The position numbers and the translations under genes were made by a program. From Deltaproteobacteria bacterium (GTDB lineage Bacteria > Myxococcota_A > Polyangia > Polyangiales > Ga0077539), in NCBI GenBank assembly GCA_016218725.1, contig JACRDB010000092.1:62001-126000 (forward strand): 64,000 bases of DNA. Direction: 5' to 3'. Position 1 is the stretch's first letter. Each line of letters begins with the position of its first letter. Below are positions 8,883-16,953 of the stretch, piece after piece. A model generated the notes under the pieces. That model had not been told where the DNA came from and made no database searches. It saw nothing but the letters and a program-made list of their open reading frames with translations.

Positions 8883-8932
8883 GCCCGTCACAGGTTTGCG
8901 CGGTTTTGTGCCACAAGGCAACGTGTCCGGCG

Positions 8933-10006
8933 ATGAATCGCACGGAAGACCTCACAGCGGCGCTGGAGGCCCTGACCCTCCGGGAGCTGTCCCGGGCCTG
9001 GGTGGACTACAACCGGGACCTCTTCGCTGGGTGCCTCCGGCCCCCCACGCTCAACCTCTCGGACACCCGAGGACGCCTCGGGCAGTGGGCCCGGGACACC
9101 CGGACCCTGGAGCTCTCCCGCGAGGCCGTGCTCACCCTCGGCTGGGGCGTGGTGCTGGAGCTCCTCAAGCACGAGATGGCCCACCAGTACACCGACGAGG
9201 TGCTGGGCGCGCGGGAGGAGACCGCCCATGGAGAGACCTTCCAGCGGGTCTGCGAGGCCCGAGGCATCGACGGCCGCGCCAAGGGGACCCCCGAGGCCGG
9301 GGCGACGGACGGCAGCGCCGCGGTGCTGGAGCGCATCCGGAAGCTCCTGGCCCTGGCCCGGAGCCCCAACGAGCACGAGGCCCAGAGCGCCATGGACGCC
9401 GCCCGGCGGCTGATGCTCAAGCACAACCTGGAGCAGGTGTCCCTCGGAGAGCGCCGGGACCACCATTTCCGGCACCTCGGGGCGCCCTCCGGGCGCGTGG
9501 AGGCGCACCTGAAGTTCCTGGCGGTGATCCTCCACCGGCATTTCTTCGTCGAGACCATCTGGGTGCCGGTCTGGAGGCCCCGGGAGGGCCTCCGAGGGAC
9601 CGTCCTGGAGGTCTGCGGCACCCGCGACAACCTGGAGCTCGCGGCGTATGTGTACAGCTTCCTCACGCACACCGCAGAGGCCCTCTGGACGGTCCATAAG
9701 CGCGCCCGGGGCATCGCCCGGGACCGCGACCGGCGCTCGTTCCTCTCGGGGGTGATGCAGGGCTTCCTGGAGAAGCTCGACGGCGAGCGCCGCGGCGACC
9801 ACGCCCGGGGGCTGCTCTGGCTGGGGGATCCCGCGCTCAACCTCTACCTCCGCCAGCGCTACCCTCGGATTCGAACCGTGCAGACCGGCAGCCGCGTGGC
9901 CCCGGAGGCCTTTGGCCACGGCAAGGAAGCCGGCAAGAACCTCGTCCTGCACCGCGCCATGGAGGGCTCCGCCCAGCACCGGGGAAACCTCCTCGGTCCC
10001 GGGTGA
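8933..10006 (+). CDS. SprT-like zinc metallopeptidase with DUF2786 region
   Basis: The 357-aa protein joins two recognisable parts. Residues 1-110 contain the SprT-like block ELSRAWVDYNRDLFAGCLRP and the zincin motif HEMAHQYTDE (two metal His and catalytic Glu), followed by HGETFQRVCEARG with a possible third ligand. From about residue 125 comes a DUF2786-type region: AVLERIRKLLALARSPNEHEAQSAMDAARRLMLKHNLE, a pattern shared by DUF2786 proteins. The rest is basic with HxxH-type residues. SprT/Spartan relatives cleave DNA-protein crosslinks, so a protein-quality or DNA-repair role is possible but unproven here. The ATG at 8933 excludes a Gly-rich upstream extension. It converges on the kinase gene. 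Confidence 0.8.
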   Translation: MNRTEDLTAALEALTLRELSRAWVDYNRDLFAGCLRPPTLNLSDTRGRLGQWARDTRTLELSREAVLTLGWGVVLELLKHEMAHQYTDEVLGAREETAHGETFQRVCEARGIDGRAKGTPEAGATDGSAAVLERIRKLLALARSPNEHEAQSAMDAARRLMLKHNLEQVSLGERRDHHFRHLGAPSGRVEAHLKFLAVILHRHFFVETIWVPVWRPREGLRGTVLEVCGTRDNLELAAYVYSFLTHTAEALWTVHKRARGIARDRDRRSFLSGVMQGFLEKLDGERRGDHARGLLWLGDPALNLYLRQRYPRIRTVQTGSRVAPEAFGHGKEAGKNLVLHRAMEGSAQHRGNLLGPG

Positions 10007-10030
10007 CGTATGGAAACGTAGGGAAAGGTC

Positions 10031-12259
10031 CTACCTTCGGGAGAGATAGAACAAGAGCGGCAGGCCCACGGCGAGGCCCACGGCGGTGCCGACGGCGATG
10101 CGCACGAGGAGCGACCGGACCTGGGAGGTCGGCGGCGGAGAGAAGCTCTTGGGTTGGACGAAGCGTGGGCTGAGCGGCGCCACCACGGCCAGCCCCGGGT
10201 CCAGGGAGGGCCTGGCAGCCTCCGCGGGGTGCTCCGGCGTTCGCCTGGGCGCTGGGGCTTCTCGGGCCGGTGTCGGGGCGGGGGCGGGGGCGGGTTTCGG
10301 ACGGGGTGGTGGGGGCGCGGGTCCGAGGTCCTGGGCGGGCGCATCCAGCGTCTCTCGGGTGAGAGACGAGGGCACGCTCCCCGGGAACCCATGGGCCGAC
10401 TGGGCGGGGAAGTGCCGCTGCACGGCGACCGGGGCGCGGGGATCGTAGTCCGCGGCGCCTTCCACGGAGACCTCGGAGACCTCGTGGCGGGCCCCGAGGT
10501 CTGCGCTGGCCACGGCCACGCGGGCCACGACGGCGCCGACGGTCTCCGAGGCCGTGGGCAGGGCGAGCTCCAGCTCGGGCTCCTCGGGGGACGAGGGCCG
10601 GTCCGAGCGGAGCACCGCGGGCGGCGGCTCGGAGATCGTGGGCACGAAGGAGTCCCGGTACGACTCTCTCCGGGCGCTCTCCGGGGACGCGTGAGGCTCC
10701 TGGGCCGGCGGGAACTCCGAGGGCGGCAACGGAGGGCCGATGCGAAAGGGCGTCGGCGAGCGCCCCTCGGGCACCACCGGCGCGGGCTCCGAGGGACCTG
10801 CGGGGGGCTCCGAGGTCTCCCCGCGGGCGACGGCCCGGACGTTGTCCGCGTTGGGTCCGCCAAACATCAGCGTGGTCTTGGTCTTGGTGGCCGGGCGGTG
10901 CACGCTCCCCGGGGTCCCGAGGGAGGGGGGGGCGTTGCTTCCCGGAGCCGCCGGTGGCGTGGAGTCCCAGCGAGCGCCGGCTTCGACCTCGGACACGGGT
11001 TTTGGGGGTGGGGTCACCCCGCGCACGGGGGTGCCTCCCCGGAGGCCCCAGCCGCCCGGCGGGGTCTGCCCCCGGATGGTGCCCCGAGAGACCGGGCCTC
11101 GGGGGGCGGGGGTGTGACCCGCGGCGCCGAGGGTGCCCTTGGTCACAGGCACCCTCGGGCCGGCCTGGGTGTCCGCGCGGAAGATGCTCAAGCCCGAGTC
11201 CGTCACCTTTGGGACGGCCCGGGTCCCGGCCGAAGGCGTCACCCGAGGGTGGACGCTCCCGCCGGCGCCGGTCTGGGCGGCGCGGACGATGGAGCGCTCG
11301 ACCTCCAGCCGCGCGGCGCAGAGGGCCAGCACCGCGCGGGAGACCTCCCGCGCCGAGGCGACCTCGGCCCCGAGCTGGGCCTCGAGCTCATCGGCCATGG
11401 CCGCAGCGCTGGCGTAGCGCTGGGCCGGGTCGAGCATCAAGGCCCGCTCAAGGATGCGGTCGAGCACCACGGGGAGCGACGGGTCCACGGTGCGCAACGA
11501 GAGGTACGCACCCCGGGCCACCCAGCGCGAGCGAGAGTCGTCCGGGGAGCCCGCGTAGAGGGGTCTCAGGGTGAGCGTCTCCCAGAGCGCGGCGGCGAGG
11601 CAGAAGAGGTCCCCGCGGCGGTCCACGGGCCGCCCCGAGAGCTGCTCCGGGGCGACGTACCCGAGGCGCCGCTGGAGGTTCTTGACCTTGGTGACGCTGA
11701 CCCGCCCGGCCGCGCGGGCGAAGCCAAAGTCCGTGATCCGGGCGACGCCATCGACGCCCACCATGACGTTCCAGGGAGACACGTCCCGGTGCACCAGCGG
11801 GGCCGGGCTGCCGTCCGTGTCCACCCGCTCGTGGGCCGCGTGGAGGCCCGCCAGGGCGTCCAGGGCGACCCTCAGGACGATCCCCGGCGCGAGCTTGACG
11901 CCCTCCCGGACGCAGGCCCTCACCAGGGCCGCGAGGGTGTCGCCTTCGATGTACTCCGCCACCACATAGGCCGCGCCCCCTTCCAGGGCGGCGTCGATCA
12001 CCGTGCACACGTTGGCGTGGCGCACCTCCGCGGCCATGTGCACCTCGTCGAAGAACCCGTCGAGGAAGCCCTCCGAGAGCACCAGCTCCGGGTGCACCAC
12101 CTTGAGCGCCACCAGGCGCTGGAAGCCACCCTGTGCGACACTGCGGGCGAGGTAGGTCGTGGTGAGACCTCCCTTGCCAAGCTCCGCCAGGAGGTCGAAG
12201 CGCCCGAGGCGCCTGGGCTCCGGGACCCTGGGGTTCTGCCCTCCTCCCGGCGGTGTCAT
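10031..12259 (-). CDS. Membrane-anchored Ser/Thr protein kinase (Hanks type)
   Basis: The 742-aa protein has an N-terminal Hanks-type kinase domain: glycine loop G28-K-G-G (ending ELGKGGLTTTYLARS), ATP Lys53 in VALKVVHPE, HRD157-159 with Asn164 (HRDVSPWN), DFG177-179 and APEQ. All catalytic residues are present, so it should be active. Residues 300-710 are Pro/Ala/Gly/Ser-rich and low complexity, without recognised sensor domains. A single membrane helix (LLVRIAVGTAVGLAVGLPLLFYL) ends the protein, placing the kinase in the cytosol at the inner membrane. HRDVSPWN is the Myxococcota variant of HRDxKxxN. It lies downstream of the receiver and K+ channel genes on the same strand. Targets are unknown. 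Confidence 0.92.
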   Translation of the reverse strand: MTPPGGGQNPRVPEPRRLGRFDLLAELGKGGLTTTYLARSVAQGGFQRLVALKVVHPELVLSEGFLDGFFDEVHMAAEVRHANVCTVIDAALEGGAAYVVAEYIEGDTLAALVRACVREGVKLAPGIVLRVALDALAGLHAAHERVDTDGSPAPLVHRDVSPWNVMVGVDGVARITDFGFARAAGRVSVTKVKNLQRRLGYVAPEQLSGRPVDRRGDLFCLAAALWETLTLRPLYAGSPDDSRSRWVARGAYLSLRTVDPSLPVVLDRILERALMLDPAQRYASAAAMADELEAQLGAEVASAREVSRAVLALCAARLEVERSIVRAAQTGAGGSVHPRVTPSAGTRAVPKVTDSGLSIFRADTQAGPRVPVTKGTLGAAGHTPAPRGPVSRGTIRGQTPPGGWGLRGGTPVRGVTPPPKPVSEVEAGARWDSTPPAAPGSNAPPSLGTPGSVHRPATKTKTTLMFGGPNADNVRAVARGETSEPPAGPSEPAPVVPEGRSPTPFRIGPPLPPSEFPPAQEPHASPESARRESYRDSFVPTISEPPPAVLRSDRPSSPEEPELELALPTASETVGAVVARVAVASADLGARHEVSEVSVEGAADYDPRAPVAVQRHFPAQSAHGFPGSVPSSLTRETLDAPAQDLGPAPPPPRPKPAPAPAPTPAREAPAPRRTPEHPAEAARPSLDPGLAVVAPLSPRFVQPKSFSPPPTSQVRSLLVRIAVGTAVGLAVGLPLLFYLSRR

Positions 12260-12326
12260 GGCTCGGCCCCCTCGGTCATCACGCACATCATACGGCGCAT
12301 CCGGGCGCCACCGCCAGCGTGGCCGT

Positions 12327-12701
12327 TCACCCGGCCAGGAGCCCCCGGACGAGGGCCACCAGGTGATCGAAGTCCGGGGGCTTCATCACGATGGAGGCCA
12401 CGTCCAGGGTAGCGTTCCGGGGGTCCATCGGGTGCGCGGTGAGCACCACCACGGGCAGCGCCCGAAGGTGGAGGTCGGCGCGGAGGGCCTCGATGAACTG
12501 CCAGCCGTTCATCACGGGCATGGTGAGATCCAGGAGGATGACCCCGGGGTGCTCGCCCCGGTGCAGGAGCTCCAGGGCCACGGCGCCATTCTCCACGGTC
12601 TGGACCTCCAGCCCCCGAGCCCGCAGGCTCCGGGCCAGGCCGCGGGAGACCTCGGGGTCGTCCTCGACCAGCAGCACCCACCCTGATCCGACGGCGCCCA
12701 T
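12327..12701 (-). CDS. Single-domain response regulator
   Basis: The 124-aa protein is just a receiver domain: acidic pair D14-D15 in VLLVEDDPEV, phosphoacceptor Asp58 in VILLDLTMPVMNGWQF, the Thr in VVVLTAHP and Lys in SIVMKPPDF. There is no output domain, so it must act by protein-protein contact, in phosphorelay or on a partner such as the neighbouring kinase. No histidine kinase is encoded nearby. The gene lies between the K+ channel and the Ser/Thr kinase with short gaps (41 and 67 bases), consistent with one transcript. Confidence 0.92.
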   Translation of the reverse strand: MGAVGSGWVLLVEDDPEVSRGLARSLRARGLEVQTVENGAVALELLHRGEHPGVILLDLTMPVMNGWQFIEALRADLHLRALPVVVLTAHPMDPRNATLDVASIVMKPPDFDHLVALVRGLLAG

Positions 12702-12742
12702 CAGCGGACGGTGAGCATACCACCGGAGCTCCGCCCGAGGTA

Positions 12743-13621
12743 CTAGGTTTCCTGGTCCTGGGTATCATGAAAGAGGGTGTAGTCCACCTGCCTGCGGCCG
12801 TCCGGGAGGGTGGACAGGATGTCCTTGAAGCGCATCCCCCAGCGGAGGTCGTCGGCGACGTAGGTGTGCCGCGCGTGGACGGTCTGCCCCGAGGTCTCAT
12901 CGATGCCCACCAGGGAGGCGATGATGGACACGCTCTGGGTGACCAGCGCCTCGGGGGTCATGCCGTGGAGCGCCGAGGCGGGGGTGAGCGGGTGGATCGC
13001 CGTCCACGAGAGGGCGAAGGTGGGGTTCTGGCTGCGCTGGAGCTCCAGGTCGTAGAAGCGCCGGACGGGCTCCGCCTCCCGGGTGGTCTCGTTGCGGGTG
13101 AGCACCAGCCGGAGCGAGGCCTCGATGAGCTGGTTGCCGCGCTCGTTGGCCATGCGGAACATCAGGCACCGGACGCCGTCTCGCTCGCACACCACGGCCA
13201 CGCGGGAGAAGAGCACCCGCGCCGAGGGGCGCGCGAACTTGGCGAACATCATCCCCGTGGCCATCGCCGTGGACATCATCCCGAGGAGGGCCTCCAGGGT
13301 GACCAGCGCGTTGGCGTACGCGGTCCTCGGGACCATCTTGCCGTACCCGATGGTGGCCATGGTCTGCACGCTGAAGAAGAACGCGTCGGTGAAGCTCCCC
13401 GGCCGGGCGTTCTCCAGGCAGTCTCCCCCCAGGAGGTAGAGCCCCGCGAAGGCCGCGTTGACGGACAGGTACACCGCGAGGATCGCCACCAGGAGCCAGC
13501 GCCAGGGCCTCTCCAGGAGGAAGTGGTACAGGTCCGTGACGTGCGGTCGGCGGGCGCCCACCTTCACCACGGACTGGAGCCACTTGCGGTCCGTCATCCG
13601 AATGGGCGGGTTCGGGGCCAC
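12743..13621 (-). CDS. Inward-rectifier K+ channel, KirBac type
   Basis: The 292-aa protein has the prokaryotic Kir layout: an amphipathic slide helix (HVTDLYHFLLERPWRWLL), TM1 (LLVAILAVYLSVNAAFAGLYLL), a pore helix with selectivity filter TMATIGYGKMVP, TM2 (TLEALLGMMSTAMATGMMFAKFARP) and a C-terminal Ig-like cytoplasmic domain of about 155 residues (LFSRVAVVCERDGVRCLMFRMANER, then SWTAIHPLTPASAL). TIGYG defines K+ selectivity; SWTAIHPL is typical of the Kir cytoplasmic domain. Start is GTG at 13621; an ATG at 13597 is equally possible and neither has a strong Shine-Dalgarno site. It conducts K+ across the inner membrane, probably gated by lipids or pH as in KirBac homologues. Confidence 0.9.
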   Translation of the reverse strand: MAPNPPIRMTDRKWLQSVVKVGARRPHVTDLYHFLLERPWRWLLVAILAVYLSVNAAFAGLYLLGGDCLENARPGSFTDAFFFSVQTMATIGYGKMVPRTAYANALVTLEALLGMMSTAMATGMMFAKFARPSARVLFSRVAVVCERDGVRCLMFRMANERGNQLIEASLRLVLTRNETTREAEPVRRFYDLELQRSQNPTFALSWTAIHPLTPASALHGMTPEALVTQSVSIIASLVGIDETSGQTVHARHTYVADDLRWGMRFKDILSTLPDGRRQVDYTLFHDTQDQET

Positions 13622-13638
13622 GGGGGGACTCTAGCAAG

Positions 13639-14379
13639 TCACCCGCCCGCCAGGGCGCGATCTATCTCCGGCGGAGAGAAGCCCCGGAGGATGTGCCCTC
13701 GGACATCCAGAATGGGGATGCTCCCCAGGGGTACGCCCGCACGTCGGGCCTTGTCGGCCATCTCCTCCTGGGCCGCGGGGTCCTGCTCGATGTCCTTCTC
13801 CACGAAGGCCACGTTCCTCTGCCGCAGGTACGCCGCCGCCTGGTGGCATGCGCTGCACCACGAGGCCCCGTAGATCACCACCTCACCGCGGGCCACCCGC
13901 TGCCCCCCGGCGCCCCCGTCGCGCCCGCCCACCTGCCCGGCAGAGGGCGCGAGGGGCACCGGAGAGCCCAGGTCCCGCAGCCCCGTGAGCCTCGCGAGCT
14001 CCTGGGCCACCTCGTCCGTACGCACCGCCCGGAGCGGAAACGATCCGTCGGCGTTGGGCCTCTCCAGGTTCGTGAGGTAGATCCACCCGGGGGGCCGCTG
14101 CTCGGGCCTCGGGGGGTCCACCCGGACGGCCCGGCGAGAGGGCGCCGGGACCTCGTCCACGCGGCTGGCCAGGTGCGTCCCTCCGTCGGGCCCGAACCAG
14201 AAGAACACCAGGTCCGCGCTGTCCCGACGCACCACGAAGGTCGCCGCGGGCGACGCGGAGCCCGCTCCCCCGTCGACCACGGCCACGGCGCCATCGCGCA
14301 CCCCGAGGGCGGCCCTGCGGCACGCGGCGGTGAGCGCCAGCGCCAGCACCACCCAACGGCCTACGCTTCGCTCACGCAT
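13639..14379 (-). CDS. Lipoprotein with C-terminal glutaredoxin-like CxxC domain
   Basis: The 246-aa protein opens with a lipobox (LALALTAAC, then RRAA), so it is probably a periplasm-facing lipoprotein. The middle has a section with FVVRRDSADLVFFWFGPDGG that I do not recognise. The last 85 residues are a glutaredoxin/thioredoxin fold: VVIYGASWCSACHQAAAYL with redox motif C-S-A-C, KDIEQDP, and the cis-Pro strand SIPILDVRGHILRGFS. The ATG at 14379 overlaps the ABC-F stop by 8 bases (ATGCGTGA), so translation is likely coupled. A disulfide reductase or oxidase role in the envelope is inferred from the motif and signal; substrates are unknown. Confidence 0.82.
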   Translation of the reverse strand: MRERSVGRWVVLALALTAACRRAALGVRDGAVAVVDGGAGSASPAATFVVRRDSADLVFFWFGPDGGTHLASRVDEVPAPSRRAVRVDPPRPEQRPPGWIYLTNLERPNADGSFPLRAVRTDEVAQELARLTGLRDLGSPVPLAPSAGQVGGRDGGAGGQRVARGEVVIYGASWCSACHQAAAYLRQRNVAFVEKDIEQDPAAQEEMADKARRAGVPLGSIPILDVRGHILRGFSPPEIDRALAGG

Positions 14380-16303
14380 TGCCCTGCTCCTGGAGGCGCA
14401 TCCACTCGTCGGTCCAGCCATCTACCTTCTTGCCGAGGAGCTGCTCCTCGTCGGCCAGGCGCGCGAGGAGCTCCCACTGGTCCCCCGGGGCCTGCTGGAG
14501 CTCCAGGCGCAGGGCCTTGAGCCTCGCCTCGCCCTTGCCGATGAGCCCCTCCAGCTCGGCCACCCGGCGCTGGCGCTTCTCCTCCTCGCGGGCGCGGCGC
14601 TTTCGGTCCTCGTGGGACTCTCGGCCCCGGGCGGGCTCTTCGGGACCCCTGGGCGGGGGGGGGTGAGAGAGGGGGCGAAGGTCTCGCTTCGGGCGGGTGG
14701 CGGCGTCCCGGAAATCATCGTAGGTGCCAGGGAACTGGCTCACCCCGCCGACGCCGTCCAGGTGCACCACGCGGGTGGCCACGCGGGAGAGGAAATACCG
14801 GTCGTGGGACACCACGATCAACGTGCCGTCAAAGCGCCGGAGGGCCTCTTCCAGGATCTCGCTGGCGGGGATGTCCAGGTGGTTGGTGGGCTCGTCCAGG
14901 AGCAGGAGGTTCCGAGGCACCAGGAGGAGCCGCGCCAGCGCCACCCGCGTGCGCTCGCCCCCGGAGAGGCTCCCCACGGCCCGGAAGGGGTCGTCACCGT
15001 AGAACCGAAAGCGCGCCAGGTACTGCCTCGCGGCGTCCACCACCAGGTCCGGGCGCACCTCCCGGATCGCGTCGATGCAGCTCCCCTGGGGGTTCAGCGA
15101 CTCCAGGTGCTGATCGAAGTAGCCCATGTCCAGGTTGGTCCCGAGGCGAACCTCGCCCTCGTCCGTGGAGTCCTCCGGTGCCCCTGGGGCAACCCCCGCG
15201 AGGCGCTTGAGGAGCGTGCTCTTGCCGCTGCCGTTGGGGCCGACGATGGCCAGCCGCTCCAACCGCTTGACCCTCAGGTCCATTCCCGAGAAGAGCCCCC
15301 GGCCCCCCCGGCGAGCCCCGAGCCCCGTGGCCTCCAGCACCACGTCCCCGGAGCGCCGCCCCGGCGCAAAGCGCAGCCCGAGCTTCCTCGCGTCCGCCCA
15401 GACGTCCTCGGGGTTCTCAAGCCGCGCCACCTTGTCCAGGGCCCTGCGGCAGCTCTTGGCCTGGTTGGTCTTCTGCCCGGCCAGGTTCCGACGAATGAAA
15501 TCTTCAGTCTTTTCAAGCTGTTGGCGCTGAAGCTCCACAGCCCGGCGCTCCCGCTGGAGCTCCTCCTCCCGGAGGGTGAGATACCGGGTGTAGGGCGCTG
15601 TATACAAACGAAAGCGCAAGAGCCCGAGCTCACCCGTGCGCGGGCACACGGCGTCGAGGAAGGCCCGGTCGTGGGAGACCACCACCGCGGCGCCGGGGTA
15701 CGCCTTCAGGAACCCTTCGAGCCACTCGGTGCTTTCGATGTCCAGGTGGTTGGTGGGCTCGTCCAGGAGGAGGAGCTCCGGGCGGCTGGCCAGCACCGTG
15801 GCGAGCTGAAGCCGCCCTCGCTCGCCGCCGGAGAGGGACCCGACGGGGCGCGCCAGGTCCCGGTCTTCGAAGCCCACCCTGGCCGCGAGGATGGACACCT
15901 CGCGCTCGACGGCGTCGGCGCCGCACTGGAGGTAGCGCTCCTGGGCGTGGTGCAGGCGCTCCAGGCTGCGCGCGCCGCCGTCCGCCGCCTCGAGCTCCGC
16001 GGCGGAGAGGGCCAGGCGGGCCTCGCGGGCCGCGCTGAAGGGCGCCATGAGGGCCTCCAGCACGGTGCCCCGGACCTCGGGCTCATGGGACTGCCGGAGG
16101 TACCCCACGCGGGTGCTCTTCGGGAGGAGCACCCGGCCCTCGTCCGGGCGGAGGTCCCCGGCGATGATCTTGAGGAGGCTGGACTTTCCCTGGCCGTTGG
16201 GCGCCACGAGGGCCATGCGCTCGCCCGCGGCGAGCGTGAAGGACACGTCCTCGAAGAGGACGTCCGCCCCGTAACCAAAGGTGACGTGATCTACCTGGAG
16301 CAT
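14372..16303 (-). CDS. ABC-F family ribosome-associated ATPase
   Basis: The 643-aa protein has two ABC domains in one chain and no membrane segment, the ABC-F layout. Domain 1 has Walker A APNGQGKSS, signature LSGGERGRLQLA and LLLLDEPTNHLDI. The interdomain linker (about residues 230-310, basic, with AVELQRQQLEKTEDFIRRN) is the P-site tRNA interaction motif region. Domain 2 has GPNGSGKST, LSGGERTRVALARLL and a second LLLLDEPTNHLDI. The C-terminal 120 residues form a charged coiled coil as in Uup/YdiF-type members. ABC-F proteins act on the ribosome to relieve stalling or antibiotic inhibition; which subgroup this is I cannot fix. The next gene overlaps its stop. Confidence 0.92.
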   Translation of the reverse strand: MLQVDHVTFGYGADVLFEDVSFTLAAGERMALVAPNGQGKSSLLKIIAGDLRPDEGRVLLPKSTRVGYLRQSHEPEVRGTVLEALMAPFSAAREARLALSAAELEAADGGARSLERLHHAQERYLQCGADAVEREVSILAARVGFEDRDLARPVGSLSGGERGRLQLATVLASRPELLLLDEPTNHLDIESTEWLEGFLKAYPGAAVVVSHDRAFLDAVCPRTGELGLLRFRLYTAPYTRYLTLREEELQRERRAVELQRQQLEKTEDFIRRNLAGQKTNQAKSCRRALDKVARLENPEDVWADARKLGLRFAPGRRSGDVVLEATGLGARRGGRGLFSGMDLRVKRLERLAIVGPNGSGKSTLLKRLAGVAPGAPEDSTDEGEVRLGTNLDMGYFDQHLESLNPQGSCIDAIREVRPDLVVDAARQYLARFRFYGDDPFRAVGSLSGGERTRVALARLLLVPRNLLLLDEPTNHLDIPASEILEEALRRFDGTLIVVSHDRYFLSRVATRVVHLDGVGGVSQFPGTYDDFRDAATRPKRDLRPLSHPPPPRGPEEPARGRESHEDRKRRAREEEKRQRRVAELEGLIGKGEARLKALRLELQQAPGDQWELLARLADEEQLLGKKVDGWTDEWMRLQEQGNA

Positions 16304-16345
16304 CGGGTCGCTCGTCGGGTATAGGGTGGTAGGACGGCGCCTGCG

Positions 16346-16936
16346 CTACCGTCGATGGAACCGCGAGGCGGGCTGGATCCCCAGGCGCCCGCAGCCGGCT
16401 TCATAGAGGGCCGAGCAGCGGTGGTGCGACTCGCGCACCTCCTCGATGATGCGGTTGGCCTGGCGGTTGGCCTCCAGCACCTCGGCGGACACCGCCGGCG
16501 GCGCCGAGGCGTCCGGCGGCAGGAGCGCCCGGCGCTGGAGCTCCACGAGCCTCGGGAGCTCCAGCATCCCGCGGTAGGTGGTGGCGCAGGCGTCGCGCAG
16601 GTCCAGGGGGCCGGGGCTGCGCGGGTGCAGGGCCTCCAGCGCGGCCACGGCGCGCTCGTGGTCGGGGCCCTCCTGGGTCTGGATGCACCGGGAGACGCCC
16701 TCTACCACGGCGCGCAGCTCCGCCGGGTCAGTGAGCTCCAGGGGGTCCCGCTCGCGGTCCGGGGGCTCCGCGCGGGTGACGGTGACCACCACCACGATGG
16801 ACGCGATCACGAGCCCGATGACCGCCGCGAAGCCCCAGCCGGGCGAGTCCCCCTTCGGGCGGGACGGCGGCGGCGGCAGCGACGAGCGCGGCGGGGGCTC
16901 GCTCCTCGGGTGCTGGTCCTTCCTCGCCTTGGCCAT
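16346..16936 (-). CDS. Single-pass membrane protein of unknown function
   Basis: I do not recognise this 196-aa protein. It starts with a Lys/Arg/Pro/Ser-rich cytoplasmic stretch of about 35 residues, then one membrane helix (GWGFAAVIGLVIASIVVVVTV), then a 130-residue helical segment with four Cys (RCIQTQ, DACATTY, RCSALYEAGCG). Paired Cys in a presumed periplasmic domain could form disulfides. It lies 17 bases after the carboxyltransferase gene and 42 bases before the ABC-F gene on the same strand, so it may share their transcript, but the neighbours do not suggest a role. Confidence 0.7.
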   Translation of the reverse strand: MAKARKDQHPRSEPPPRSSLPPPPSRPKGDSPGWGFAAVIGLVIASIVVVVTVTRAEPPDRERDPLELTDPAELRAVVEGVSRCIQTQEGPDHERAVAALEALHPRSPGPLDLRDACATTYRGMLELPRLVELQRRALLPPDASAPPAVSAEVLEANRQANRIIEEVRESHHRCSALYEAGCGRLGIQPASRFHRR

Positions 16937-16953
16937 TGGTGGATTGTACGACG

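Noticed and set aside
7161..8936. A 591-codon plus-strand frame across the GT2 and sigma factor genes
   Set aside because: It is the antisense shadow of two clear minus-strand genes and has no recognisable motifs.
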